The translations under genes and the position numbers were made by a program. 64,000 nt of DNA, from the NCBI RefSeq assembly GCF_958298935.1, contig NC_084936.1:3045501-3109500 (forward strand), written 5' to 3'. This DNA is from Phragmites australis (lineage: Eukaryota > Streptophyta > Magnoliopsida > Poales > Poaceae). The first letter of the stretch is position 1, and each line of letters opens with the position of its first letter. A model generated the notes under the pieces. The model searched no databases. It was not told the origin of the DNA and was given only the letters and a program-made list of their open reading frames with translations. Positions 30,887-43,558 of the stretch are shown here, piece after piece.

Positions 30887-32660
30887 TCCGCTGGGACTAC
30901 CTTCTCACTGTATTGCAGAAATTAGGCTTCCTACTCAAGTGGAGGGACTGGATTTCCGCTCTCGACCTCGACATCGTGCGTCCTCACGAACGGCATCCCA
31001 TCCACGTCAATTCACCACGGCCGCGGCCTCAGACAGGGAGACCCGCTCTTCCCCCTCCTTTTCATCTTGGCCATTGACCCCCTAACGATATCTTGCGCAA
31101 AACGACGGAGGCTAGTCTCCTTTCTCCTCTGAGAGGGAGATCTATCAGACTGCGTACTTTGTTTTATGCTGATGATGCAACAATTTTCATCTCATCGACT
31201 CGTGAGGATGTAGACTCCCTGTCGCGAATCCTACTTTGCTTCGGAGATGCTGCCGGTCTGCGGACAAACCTCGAAAAAACCATTGTTGCACCTATTAGGT
31301 GCGAGGGCGTCGACCTTGACTATGTCCTTGGAAATTTGCCGGTTGTTCGGTCGCACTTTCCGATCAAATATCTCGGTCTACTTCTCTCAGTCCGACGGCT
31401 GTGCAGTATTCACTTTCAGCCTCTGGTGGACAAAGCTGTCGGGAAAATGTTTGCTTGGAGAGGAAAGAACATGACGACGGCAGGTCGCCTAACATTAGTC
31501 AAGTCAGTCCTCTCCTCCCAACCTATCTACTTCCTCACCGCCTTGAAGGTGCCAAAGGGGACATTAGAACTTATTGACAAAAAGAGGAAGCAATTCTTGT
31601 GGGCCGGACGTGAGACCATCACGGGGGCAAGTGCAAGGTAAACTGGAACCGATGCTCGCAACCCATGAGAACAGGAGGATTTGGAATCTTGGATCTGACC
31701 GATTTCGTAAGGGCCCTTTGGCTTCGATGGCTTTGGTAGGAACGGATGGCAAGCCATAAACCCTGGGTTGGAATGGCGATCCCGTGCGATCGGCTTGATC
31801 GTCTCCTTTTTGCTATGGCGACCACCATAACCCTCAGAGATGGATCCAAAACTTCCTTCTAACAGGATGCTTGGCTTAGCGGTCAAATGCCTATGGACAT
31901 CGCGCCTGATGTCTTCAGCATCTACAGGGATAATCACAAATTTGTTCACGATGCCCTAGCAGAGCAATCCTAGTTCCGCGACATCCCGTTTCATCATCTA
32001 AGCCTCCAAGCTCTCCAGCAGCTAGTTCGTTTATGGGTGCAGGTGAACGCTACCCAGCTACGGGCGAACTGCCCAGATGTCATTATTTGGAACCACACAG
32101 CTTGGGCCCCCCTAAATGCAAGTTCTTCGCCTAGCTTGCCCTGCAAGATCGCCTTTGGACCTCTGACAGACTAGCTAGACGGCAATGGGAGAATAATGTC
32201 TTCTGTCCCCTGTGCTGGCACACTCATGAGACAGCTCCACATTTTCGCAGAGTGTAGATTCAGCAGACGTATTTGGGACTCTGTTGCGCAGTGGCTTTCC
32301 TTGCCTGGTATTGCCCCGGACTCCTGGGTACCCACCGAGTCAGTTCTCGATTGGTGGTCTGCTGTTGCTGAGAGGATCGGCACTCCAAAGAAAGCGGTGA
32401 AATCGGTCATCATCCTCGTCACCTGGATCCTGTGGAATGAGCGAAACGCGAGAATTTTTAGGTACAAGGTTGCCTCTGCAATCGCAACCATCACCAAGAT
32501 CCAAGAGGAGGCTAGGCTTTGGGTGTTGGGTGGTGCGAAGTTCCTTGCACCGTTGGTGCCCATGTAATTTTGTTCCTTCCGTGCTTTGCTTGTGCGGAGC
32601 TTTTTTATTCCCACCGGTCTCGGCCTTTTTTCCTCCTAATTTAATAAAATAGGCAAAGCT
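30887..32660 (+). mobile_element. 5'-truncated LINE inserted next to the BORCS8-like start
   Basis: Plus-strand reading gives WDYLLTVLQKLGF, then LFYADDATIFISS (the YxDD catalytic box), FPIKYLGLLL, GRLTLVKSVLSSQPIYFLTA and KQFLWAG. At the 3' end comes a zf-RVT domain with FCPLCWHTHETAPHIFAECR and WILWNERNARIF. A 3' tail with AATAAAATAGGCAAAG follows. The endonuclease and first half of the reverse transcriptase are missing, and stops occur near 31858 and 31970. It begins only about 70 bp 5' of the BORCS8-like ATG, in opposite transcription sense. No clear target duplication was found. Confidence 0.88.
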
Positions 32661-32679
32661 CCTACATGTTTGTTTTAAA

Positions 32680-32930
32680 ATAAATTCGTGATACAGTCAG
32701 GAATTGGGATTTTTGAAGCCTCTCTCTTTGATTCCGCCTTGCGAGGCGGGAATTTGCAGTCTCTCTCGGGTTCGGGTAGAAGCAGCGAAGTAGAAAATCG
32801 AAGAGGGTGACAAGGAAAGAGGCGAAGGACTGTATGAAGGGGAAGGGGAGATGCATACATAGATAGGCCGCGCTGGGTTTTTATTTTATTTTACGTTGTT
32901 GGGTTATGTTGAGGAGAGTACATTCTTTTT
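32680..32930 (-). other. Possible original leader/promoter of the BORCS8-like gene
   Basis: Beyond the LINE the minus strand reads as a pyrimidine-rich leader-like sequence (CTTCGATTTTCTACTTCGCTG and nearby CT-rich stretches) without a coding frame of note. It may be the displaced upstream part of the BORCS8-like gene. This is inference from composition and position only. Confidence 0.35.
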
Positions 32931-32934
32931 ATGT

Positions 32935-33195
32935 GTTATTTGTATTCTTATAAAATGCACAAGTTAATATATATTTGATCCATCTTTACTATTTATCTGA
33001 GTTTATCAAACGATCACCGTATAATGTTGGACTATATTCCTCCTTCTAAAAATACATTTAATATCTTATTATTTGTTTTACGTATCTAGACATCTAATAT
33101 TTATCTCTCATACATTCTAAAAATATTTGTCTCTCATACCTAGACATTAAATATTTGTCTCTTATATATTCACTATCGGGTTTCTCTAGAGGGTG
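32935..33195 (+). repeat. Dispersed repeat, copy 1 (partner 54575-54850)
   Basis: An AT-rich block contains CTAAAAATACATTTAAT, CTAGACATCTAATATTTA and GGGTTTCTCTAGAGGGTGCACC. The same ordered set occurs at 54575-54850, same orientation. It is probably a transposon end or solo repeat of unknown superfamily. Confidence 0.65.
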
Positions 33196-33199
33196 CACC

Positions 33200-33640
33200 C
33201 AGGGATGGACTCATAGGATAGTCCTGGGAGATTCGATTAGTAATTAGTTAGCTCGGTTGTCAAAAAATCATCTTTTGGGCGATGAAGTATGTGAGGTGTT
33301 CATCTCTATCGAAGATTCCAGTGTTGCGCTCTTTCAAAATTTTCCAGCAGTTCAGGATAATAAGCGATTTCAACCTTTTTCTTTTGGAATGTTTAGGCTG
33401 GCTACGATGGTCCACCATTGGTGAGGGGAGAGTGTGAGTAACAAGGAATCCAACAATCCACCCCGCGAGGTCGGTCTAGATGTGTTTGGAAAATCTGCAT
33501 GCAGCAAACAGGTGGTGACTAGATTCCAGTTCCCGTGTACACGGTGGTCAGAACGAATTGTGACGCCACTGTCTATCTGAGGTCCATATGCAGCCTGTTT
33601 TGGATTGCAAGCTTCAAAGAACTGCCTCTTGTGTAAAAGC
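33200..33640 (-). mobile_element. LINE ORF2 C-terminal fragment
   Basis: On the minus strand WWTIVASLNIPKEKG is followed, with stops, by a LLSxTAGKF block that corresponds to the W-x-x-W-K-E-R-N region at the end of plant LINE ORF2. Further upstream the zf-RVT region is poorly preserved. It is a decayed relic with several stops. Confidence 0.5.
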
Positions 33641-34783
33641 TTGTACAACCAAGATACGTCGTAGAATTCCTACTAAATTCCTACGTTTCGTTTCCAGGGA
33701 ATGTGTCGGTGTTTGCGTAAAGATGATTTTCACAAATTTTAAACAAGGGTATGGGGAACTCGGATACAAATTCTCATGTAAATCTGCAAACTTCCAAGAG
33801 CAAGCCGCTCGATTCAAGCACTGCCCACGTACTGCCGTAAAACCAAGAGCAACAACTATTTGATCAATTTATTACACATTTAGCAAATCCAATCAAGACC
33901 TGGCCATCAGGACGAAGCACGAACATCACTGAACTTTCCAGGCTTGCAAGTCGCAACAGGCGTCCAATTTTATTTGTTAGTCGTATTCCATGTCTCGGAT
34001 AATGTTATCCTTTCATCATGCCAACCAGTTTGATGTACCTTTCATCACATGTCATCATCAGATGCATTTCTCCCCATCTTTATCCGAATCAGATACTCTC
34101 AACTGTTATTATACTCTGAACAAAGGATCTGAGAATGAAACACTTTTTTTTCTTCCTGAGCGTCATACAATTCTTCCATAAGAGAATAAAACATAAGACA
34201 CGTTCAGTTTATGTACAGAGTGAGATGTAGTTTGTCTGTGGCCAGTGTATATAATTTTTACAGCAGATGTGGGGGCAAACAAACAAGCCCCAGGACTATC
34301 TGATACTGATCACCCAACAAGTGAATTGTAACGCAATGATTAACTGATATGTTAATCCCCCAATCAATGAAGATATGATTCCAATCTCTTTGGGTATGGG
34401 GTTGAAGAATATCTGCAAGAGAGAAGCACGATATACCATTATATCACATGATAAAGCTTCATCAAACATGGAAAACAATTTGTCAACAGATTTATGCAAT
34501 ATAACAGAATGATACAAACACGGTGGCGCAGACAATTGATAGAGTAGCCTCCTCAAGATAATATATAAAATTGGAAAGAAAAGAAAAATGATTGACTGTT
34601 CATAACTCATGAGGCATGTCAAAACTTATCAATGGATCTCAACCTGTTCATAATGCTCCAAAGTTATATGACTATTTTCTTTCTTATTTTTTTTTCTGAA
34701 AGGGAATGCACTAGATATGTTTCGTTTACCTGTCAAGGCAACATTAGAATGAAAAAACCATTTACAGGACACTAGCCAAGTAC
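33641..34783. other. No coding exon confirmed; 3' flank of the EDR2-like gene
   Basis: May contain the 3' untranslated region and possibly small terminal exons of the EDR2-like gene. Candidate acceptors in minus orientation are TATGAACAG before GTTGAGATCC (about 34636) and CTCTTGCAG before ATATTCTTC (about 34414). Otherwise nothing recognisable. Confidence 0.35.
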
Positions 34784-35713
34784 TTACCATTTACTATTCT
34801 CAATTGTGTCTTCTATGTGCGCATTTCCATTACTATTCTGCAAGCTAGGGGAAGGCTCCCTAGGGTTGCCTGGGTTGTTTAACAGTTGAGAGAAACCCTG
34901 CCAAAATCTTACAGGGAGAAACTGAGCGTTTTCCTGATGCTCTTCAGATTGCCTTTCATACAAACCAGCTGAACCTGGATTTAACTCAGAGAACCTAACA
35001 GCTCCAAGAAGTCTCTCAGGAAGCTCTGATTCAGTTTGACTCTCGACAAGAAAGGCTAAATCTACAGTTAGCGTTGTAACATAACCAAATGCCAAATGAA
35101 CGATTGCATTTGCAACTATAGAGGACCCGATATCCACATCAACTTCAATGAAGTTTGATCCCTGAATGTACTTGCATGAGAGAGCTCTCCCCAGTATACA
35201 GATAGCTTGTTCACCCACAGCGGTTCGAACAATCCAAGGCCCCTTAACTATGTTCGCTATTAGCTTAAGCCTGGAGTTCCGGAATGCATCGTCCCCTTTT
35301 AAGAATTGATCCATAAGCGAGCCTTCGGGTGCAGGTTCCAGTGATACAAAGTAGAATATCGTGCTGTAGTTATCCTTCGGCAGTTGCAAGTTGAAGGCCC
35401 AGACAAAAGGCTGATTACCACTTGAAACCTCCTCATCGATGGCTTTCCTAACACGATGGTTCTTGTCTTTCAGGATCCCAGAGATTTTTGTTGGTCCTCT
35501 GATCCAATCAAATCCAAGAGGCTTTAGAAGATATTCCCCGCCTGGTATTTTTACCTTACTCGTTAGATATTCTGGGCCTCTGACCATAAACGAGTCACCG
35601 TGAGGAGTAGCCCAGCCATTAGGACAGTTTTCAGGTGTGAGATAAGGAACTGTTCCTCCTGACTTTACATTCTCTATCCATTGGTGCTTAGCCTCAGCAT
35701 CGGAACAAGTCAT
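34784..35713 (-). CDS. EDR2 C-terminal domain (DUF1336) protein
   Basis: A 309-residue frame opens at an ATG directly after a CTGTAG acceptor (35714-35719). It matches the EDR2_C/DUF1336 family throughout: CPNGWATPHGDSFMVRGPEY, KPLGFDWIRGPTKI, FVWAFNLQLP, GSLMDQFLKGDD, KGPWIVRTAVGEQA and AFGYVTTLTVDLAFL. In Arabidopsis EDR2 this domain follows PH and START domains, but many plant proteins carry it alone, as here. Their lipid-linked or defence role is not established. The frame could extend in phase into the leader exon at 36936-37200. At the 3' end the TAA overlaps a strong donor (ATG/GTAAGT), so a spliced form with a slightly different tail is possible. Confidence 0.85.
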   Translation of the reverse strand: MTCSDAEAKHQWIENVKSGGTVPYLTPENCPNGWATPHGDSFMVRGPEYLTSKVKIPGGEYLLKPLGFDWIRGPTKISGILKDKNHRVRKAIDEEVSSGNQPFVWAFNLQLPKDNYSTIFYFVSLEPAPEGSLMDQFLKGDDAFRNSRLKLIANIVKGPWIVRTAVGEQAICILGRALSCKYIQGSNFIEVDVDIGSSIVANAIVHLAFGYVTTLTVDLAFLVESQTESELPERLLGAVRFSELNPGSAGLYERQSEEHQENAQFLPVRFWQGFSQLLNNPGNPREPSPSLQNSNGNAHIEDTIENSKW

Positions 35714-36935
35714 CTACAGGAAAATGCCAAGTTTAGCGAGTTCTCACACAAATAGAACAGACTATGGTACGGTGAAATGGCAATCCACATGTAAGCATAG
35801 CAACACTAATGTTGATTATTTACATTCTACACAAAATAAGTGCTGACTATTTACATTGCAACAACAAAAGCACCCACGTGGCTACTTTAGTAGATCTTGT
35901 AGAAAAAGAAGAAGAAAAATTGTTGTATTTGAGTGCAAGCATCAATCACTTCAACACAACATTTAGATTGACAAATAATCCTTCTGTCACACACCGCTTA
36001 ACTTAGGCAGCAAACGAAACAAGGACTTTCGACTCCTCAATGGAAGTACATGCACTTCAAGAAGCCACAGTTACAGCTTGTGGCTTTTTGCAAGAACACA
36101 CACAAAAAAATACAAAATGTTCTCCGGTGGCCTTATTGATTTTGGTCCTATTGAAGCATATTCCCCACATTTCCTCAAAACCTTAATCTTTTTTATCACC
36201 TAGTTGGTACATGAAACTCAATATGATCAAGTGCAAATACCTACTAGAAATGGCAGAAGACGCATCATCTCCCACGATTATTGTACTGTGCTAAAACCAG
36301 ACTACATGGCACCAGTCCAACAATTAGGTGTATACATAGCATTCTAAAAGATCAGTTGTACACTTCTAAAAACCATTAGGTATGAGACCTGAAGCATTAT
36401 GCTGTGACAATGAGCAAAACGAGGCTAATCGAAATCGAACACTAGGGCCAAATGGGCCGCAACCCGTCCCACTTCCCACCCCTAAGTTCCGAGCTAGTTA
36501 GAAACATCTCTCATTTCCTTCTTCCATTACCACGAATCTACAATTCTTCAGGACAGCGATAGAAGTGGAAACCCGGAGGTCTAGTGTTCTTCAGCCGAAG
36601 CAAAGAGACGTGCCCCGGGCAACCTCAAATCAGGTCAGCACCTGAAATCACTCAACAGCTAGAAATAATAACCTCACAAAATCATAATCGCCCCCTGCCA
36701 AATCACTCAACTCAGAGCAGGAGGGATCACACACAACGAGCTCCCGTTCCGTTGTAACTGAATTAGCTCCTTGAATCCGATGGATTCAGCTGCAGGACTC
36801 AACTCCGGACCATGTTCTTGCACACCCTACTACAACGAACAAGCAGCAGCTTGACAAAGAAACACGCGATCCCCAAGAAGCGACGAGGAGTACTAAACCG
36901 AGCAAGGACAAGAACCGGAGGAGCGGCACGCTCAC

Positions 36936-37200
36936 CTTGGGGATGGGGATGGATCCCGGCCGCTTGCTCTCCTGGACCGGACGAGGTTCTGCGACTACGG
37001 AGCCGAGCCGAACCGAGCGAAAGCCGCGAGAAAGGGATGCGAGGATCTGGCGAGGCCTCGATTGCGTGGGACTTGTCTTGGATTCGTGCCGTCTTCGAGA
37101 AGGTCTCGTGCGCTCCGGGGAAGGAAGGAGAGCTTTGCGTGGCCGTCGCTGCGTGGGATAAACAAACAAACGGATGCAGGCAGGGACGACGAGGAGGAGG
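36936..37200 (-). other. Probable 5' leader exon of the EDR2-like gene
   Basis: GC-rich sequence ends in a good donor, CCAAG/GTGAGC at 36936/36935, facing the acceptor at 35714. The intervening 1.22-kb intron is AT-rich. The exon is open in the frame that joins to the ATG at 35713, but no convincing upstream ATG in the GC-rich part was found, so it is taken as untranslated. Confidence 0.5.
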
Positions 37201-37262
37201 AGGAGGAGGCTACGGAAAATAATACTACCGACAAATAAAAATTTATGTCTGAACTCATTCAT

Positions 37263-39700
37263 ATGGTGGTTTATATTTTTATAAGAACTTCATAAAACTT
37301 ATGATAGAGACAAATGAAATTATATATGGTGAAATAAAGAATGAAATAAATTAATATGTATCATATTATAAATTAGATTTAGATCTTAAATGTATGAGAT
37401 CAGATCTGATATGATTATTTTCATAGGCCTAGCAGCATGATTGACATGATAATTATTTTTTTCCTTCAGCTTTGCTAATATTTTCCAAGTATTTTAAACC
37501 TAGCTTATTTTTCAATCAACAGACTAAGAACTTGGATCATCCAACTACTTAAGAATTAAGATGGTTGGATTTGATCCAGCCATAGGATTGTGTTTTTCTT
37601 TCCTTTTTATCAGGAAAATATATAGTCGTATATCATGTGTCAATATTTTCCTTTGTCTATTCCTTCATATTTTTCCATTCGACTCCTCACTCAACCCGCT
37701 TTAAATTATACGGGATGGTAAAATGGATTGTTAGGAGGAAAAATTGGATGACAAGAGATGAGATGATCACCGAGATCTAATATGCTTGGATATCCGATCC
37801 TAATATCCATTGCTTTCCTTCTCAATCTACCAAATGATACGTTGATAATAACATAGTTGTTAAGGGCTTATGGCGTCGCCAAATTGTCATTTTGGCATCG
37901 TGATGCTCGTTAGTGAACACCATAGCCTTCACCTCACCTAATTCCACTGCGGTGTCCGCCTTTCCGAGCTTGGCGTCACCCATTCATCGACTTATCAACT
38001 AGCAACACCGCAATGTGAAAGACGAGCCCTGCAAAGCCAATGGAGTGTGAGTGGAGAAAGGAACATAGAGAGCCATCGTTGCCACTGTCGTCGCCTCCCC
38101 AACTGACTCGGCAGACGCAAACCTGTAGATCACGTCCTCCTTTGCTCCGCGGCTCAGATCCCTCCTCCTATTGCTCTTCCATGCCTTAGATCCCCTTCTT
38201 TCAGATGTGGCCAAGGTCGCCGATCTAGTTGGTCGTGGTGGTGGTGTTGTTTGGTTGTGGTGATGAGGGGAAGATGAGGTTATGGAGGGACAGGGGCGGG
38301 AGTGAGCGGGACCTCAATTGCAAGCCACCCTTAGGCCAGGTGCACATCATCGTTGTTGGCGGCTCATATCAGCCCATCTTGCCTTGCCGTCGATTTCTAG
38401 CAAGGATCATGAGAGTATTGGGTTGGTTGTTGACTTTTGGATTGTATGTAGTGTGGAGTGATGTCTAAGCTACTCTAGTACTCTAATATTACTTATTTAG
38501 TTCTCTTCTAAACCTATGATATTGTCATATGAACTATTTATGTTATTATTATGGATTTGTAGTATCATTTGTTATGTACTGGTATTAAATTCATGTGAGT
38601 ATAGCGTCGTCTTGCCTCACGCCATACTAGTGCTAAAAGGTGTGAAGGTAATCAGACACATTGTCTTGCCTTACCGTCGTGCAACTATGGATAATAATAA
38701 TAGGAGGGTAGTGGTAGCGGGAGATAAAGGTTTCATGAGGCATAGAGGAGGAAGAAGCGATTCAGGTGGTCTGCATGAAGATGAAGGTTTCCCTAGGGCC
38801 TCCTGACATTTGGTTTGTGTCCACCCCTAGTCAATCCGACTAACTTACGAAGAGTAATTCACGAATTTTCTTTGAAAGATATGCACATAAATTCAATTGT
38901 AGTAATAACTTTACCATAGGAAAAAAAGCATCAACATCACCTTGAATAGGTAGGGGTGGTTTGGTTGTAAGAATCAGTTCTAAATGGACTCCCGGGTGCC
39001 TAATTCGCTAGCAAAACAGCGATAAACAATTCACCCTTTTGAACTACGGCCGAATCAGCCCAAAGGTAGTTTTGTTGGAGATATGATAACATTTTCCTTA
39101 CCTGCCCTCACCTCCGCCACCTCCTTCGACTCATTCTTTGACACACCAAGCTCTTCCTCCTCACTGGTGGTGAGGGCAAAGCCCGCCTCAAATGCAGCCG
39201 CCACCTCCACTGGGCAACGTGCGACTCATAGGTTGTCTTGACTTCGTGCAGGCTCAACAGCCTAGGCGGCGATGCAGTCTAGGCCATGCCGTCCACGGGT
39301 GTCCTTGATTCGGTGCTCCACGATGAGCTTGAGGAGAAAGGAGGGAGGGAACGACGACGATGCCCGAGGAGGAAGAAAGGAAGCGGCTCGGGAGAGAGAT
39401 GAGGTGGTGTGAATGTCGGGCTAGGTTTGAGGCGGTGATAGTGAAAATCAGGCAGGCAAGAAGGAGAGTGGAAACGGGAGAAAGAACACGAGTCTGGGAT
39501 AAGGTTTTGGAATTTGCAGCAAAAATGGGAAAAGAAAATCAAGAAAGAAATAAGGGGCAAACTAGCAATTAACACAAGTTTTCTTTTACTTTTTGTCTTA
39601 TTTTGGTGCCAATAATTGCATTGCCCTTCCCCGTCACATGCCTGCAAAATTCTCTAGATCCAACGGCTGCAAATCGTGATCAGGCGATCAGACGGCCATA
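37263..39700. other. Long intergenic stretch without a recognised gene
   Basis: AT-rich at 37263-37850, then mixed sequence with short open frames on both strands (38000-38500, 39280-39650). None shows a known domain, and the C-rich and GA-rich composition explains them. The right end is the promoter side of the kinase copy. Confidence 0.4.
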
Positions 39701-39976
39701 AAATAACTTAAATTTTCCCGCATAGAAAATACACGAGGGCTTGAGAGGCCGCCTGACACGCGCTTCTCCTCCCCTTCCCTCCCTTCCCAATCCCCGTCTC
39801 CGCCGCTCCCCGGCGGGCCTCCGCCGCTGCCCTCGCCGCGCCGCGGACCCCATGCGGCGGCGGCCTAATCTGCTGCCGTGTGGCGAGGACAGGAGCCAGC
39901 GGCGCAGGGGTAGGGGCGGGCTGTCGCTGGATCTCGTGGAGTCGCCGCGCGCCAACCTGTCGCGCCATGATTGATC

Positions 39977-42900
39977 ATGAGCTCGAGAAACCTCGCCCGA
40001 CCTCCGGTTAGCCTTTTCTTGCAGGTCTTGTCTCCGTCTTGTTTTTTTCTTGTTTGTTTTGCTTTATCCGCGCGTGTAGCTGTCGGTTGCTGCTGAGTAG
40101 AACGCGAGTTGTAGGGGAAGATGAGAGCGAGGAATGGGAGGAACAGCTCAATTTTACTCTATGAATAGCCCATGAGGATAAAGCTGCTAGCTTTGAGATA
40201 TGCTGGTCGTGCATTGTTGTGCAATTACTAGTTTCCTCGCGGTGCGAAAATGGGAATTTCCCATGATTACAAACCTTCCGGTATAAGTATGAATATTTGT
40301 GACATATATATTTGCTTCTTAAATAGTTGAAGTTGTGATCATATGGAAATTTCTGCAATATATATTATGATGTGAGTTATCAGACATCTTAATGATGCAT
40401 ACAATACCTTTCAGGCTTGTGCCCATGGATGCTTGCTATTGTTTGCCTTCATCCTTAACAAGTGTGTAAAAACACTGCCTTCAAAGTTTCTTTTTCTGTG
40501 CATCTGCTTGATATGCTTCTGAGTTCTGACCTTAATTAATATAGTTAAAGTATGTGGATTTATCTTTCTTTGCACTTTTGCTCATATATTATGTAATCAT
40601 CATGGCAGGTGTCTTATAGTGCTGTAAATGGATGCTTTACCTACAATCCACGTTGTTCAAGAAACTACTATCAGTGTTCTCCTACCACTAGTTTGCAAGT
40701 AGGCCAGATGCTTTTGCCTTGCAAATTAAGGAAAACTACTCAGTGGAAGTCTAGCTTTTTCACCGAGAGGAAGATTGTATCACACTGTTCATCAGATCTT
40801 ACTGCAGAGAGGAAGTGCCCAACTATTTAGCAGTCAATGTTTTGCATGATCAATCAAATACAAGACAGGGAGCTATTCGTAAAGTGCTAGTCATCTTGAA
40901 TCCGAATTCTGGATTCCGAAGCTCTCGGGATGTTTTCTACAAGAAAGTGCAATCAGAATTGAAGGTAAGACGTTCCTAATTTTTTAGTCAAAACCTTTGC
41001 ATTTATCAACTACACTTATTTGTTGTGTATTCATATGAGTTTCTGTCTTATCCAATGAGATGCATATCGTTGCCAATTTTGTTTTGTAAAATACATAATA
41101 TGCACAAAACCATGGAGAAAAAGATTCCATATGTTTTAGAAAAAGATGACAAATGCACTCCTTTAGAACTTTTACCTGTAATTTATATATTTTTGCGTTT
41201 GAATTTTGATTTGGTGCACCTTTCAGGCTTCATGATGGAAGTCGTTGAAACAGCATATGCTGGTCATGCAAAGGTTCTTGCTTCTACCATTGACCTCAAC
41301 AAATGCCCTGATGGTAATATCATTTACATGTCTGTGTTTGCAAATTGCAATCGTATTCCTTCTATTTCACTATTCAGTACACTATATATTTTCTTGTTCA
41401 CAGGTATTATATGTGTTGGTGGCGATGGAATCGTAAATGGGGTCTGCTCTGTTCCTATGTTTCTCTTTCTTTGTAGAAACTGAACTGGGATACCATTTTG
41501 CTTTATTGCACCTGAGTGGACTTGTTCTTTGCATTTAGTGTGTATAAACCATATATGTGTTGGATGGGTTTGTTCTTTCTGCTCTCATAAAAGATACCAT
41601 TTTAAGCTCGTAGTTACTGCTGAGCAGTTGCTGATTATAGTTCGGACTATTAAGTAGCATTGACACTTGTCTGACCCTTCGACTGGTGTCCACCACCAGT
41701 GCACCCCGGCCATGTACAGAGGCATTTTGGATATTTTTTTTTCTTGCCTAAAATTTATCCATCCCGCTAAATTGCTAATGACATGTTTCTATATCTTAAT
41801 ACAGGTTCTGAATGGTTTACTTGGTAGAGATGATATTAAGGTGGCAATTAGACCTCCCATTGGGATAATACCTGCTGGTTCTGATAATTCATTGGTGTGG
41901 ATTGTTCTTGGCATCAGGGATCTTGTTTCTGCTGCAATTGCTTTAGCTAAGGTAGTTTGGTTATGTTATGTCCAACTTTTTCATACTAGGTCGTCCAACC
42001 ATGAAATAATCTCTCTGGTTGACATATCTTCAAATTTGACTGTATATATTAATTTGTAAGATCATTCTTCTTCAGGGCGGTTTCACACCAATAGACATAT
42101 TTGCCGTAAAATGGATCCAAGCTGGAGCCACTCATTTTGGTCTGATAAGTTTTCATCCTTCTGCACATCTAATTCTGATGTGATGCATTTGATATCTTAA
42201 CTCTTATCATTGAAGTGATTCCAATGTTATCAATCTATGTTAGAAATTAGAGTTATAACCTAGCTAGAGAGCCTTATGTAAGTATGGCCTCTAGCAAGAA
42301 AGTGATAATTCTTGGTCTTATGTGGCTTAGTTGCTTGTAAGAATAAAAGGGATTTTACTTTTACATGGGACATTTGAAACCATATAATATAGCAAAACGT
42401 AGAGGTATAGGAAAAGCAATAAATAACAGAACTTCTACTCATGGTCTTGCCAACTAATTGGGATTAGAGAAAGGGATATGCTGGTTCATATCTGGGTAAT
42501 TGAAATGCTCCTCCAGTCACTTCTGTTCATACTGTTGAGAAATAGAAATATGGCTAAATGACTTAAAAATTTGCACCACAGCTATCGAGCATGCCACCAT
42601 TGTTATTTGTAGTTCTTGCTTAAATACCTCTTATTGATCGATAACATTACCTGCAAAGCCACAATTTTTGATGTTCTGAATCTGATGCATCTTGTCTTCT
42701 ATATACCCATATAGCTGAAAACGTGTTCCTTTTCTTCCCAGTTCTGCAACTATCTGAAAACTTCCGCCTGCAGCTTGGCCCCTTCTGTTATGTTGTCACT
42801 GGCCTTCTGAAGTTTCTGTCATTGCCTCAATACAGATTTGAGGTGGAATATCTCCCTTTACCACCAGAGAGAAATCCTGAATTGAAGCTACTGACTGAAA

Positions 42901-43558
42901 AATGTCATGAGCAGCTTTCTGATTGTGGCAAGGTTAGGAGAGGTATAAAAATTGATGGTAGGATCGAAGATAATCGGGTTGCCAGGAAAGGGGAGTTTCT
43001 TGGCATTTTTGTCTGCAATCACTTTTGCAAGCCTGCCCAGGGGTTACTTTCTCCAGTTATTGCACCAAAAGCTCAGCATGATGATGGCAGTCTGGACTTG
43101 ATTCTTGTCCATGGAAGTGGTAGACTCAGACTATTTTGCTTCTTTATTGCCTATCAACTTTGCTGGCATCTTTTACTCCCTTTTGTGGAATATGTCAAGG
43201 TATTGTGACTTCCTCATATTTCTTTATGTTACTCCTTGCGTCAACTCTTATCATTTGGCTTACAATCCCATTTCCAGACATTCTTGAACATGAACTTCCT
43301 GGCTTGTGTTTTCTAAAGCATCAAACATCTCATAACTTCAGTCAGTTGCCTCGCTTGTAAATCACCTGTCACTTATGCAGTACATGGTTTTGCATCATTT
43401 GCTTGCAGGTAAAACAGGTAAAGATTAGGCCGGTTGGCAATACTCGCAATGGGTGTGGTGTCGATGGGGAGCTTCTTCGCGCAGAGAGCCAAGCTGAATG
43501 TCAGTGCTCGTTGCTTCCAGCCCAAGGGTGGTTGCTTGGCTGGCATCCCAAAACTTAG
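39977..43558 (+). pseudogene. Sphingoid long-chain-base kinase gene copy with lesions
   Basis: Recognisable exons: 39977-40006, 40609-40964, 41220-41313, 41404-41441, 41805-41951, 42076-42144, 42742-43199 and 43409-43558. Together they read as a diacylglycerol-kinase-fold lipid kinase: VLVILNPNSGFRSSRDVFY, VGGDGIVN, GIIPAGSDNS, FTPIDIFAVKWIQAG, FLGIFVCNHFCKPAQG and DDGSLDLILVHGSGRLRL. The family phosphorylates sphinganine and phytosphingosine to long-chain-base 1-phosphates. Lesions: exon 2 has two extra bases (frame break near 40806), exon 3 lacks an AG acceptor (GTGCAC), exon 6 ends at AT instead of GT, and the exon expected between 42144 and 42742 is missing. The residue after GGDGIVN is Gly where I expect Glu. 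Its last exon is triplicated. The start is uncertain: an ATG at 39852 opens another frame. Confidence 0.75.

Noticed and set aside
39852..39974. ATG-initiated 40-codon frame before the kinase
   Set aside because: It may be an upstream frame or an alternative start, but it is out of phase with the kinase exons as the sequence stands, so it is noted only as an alternative.
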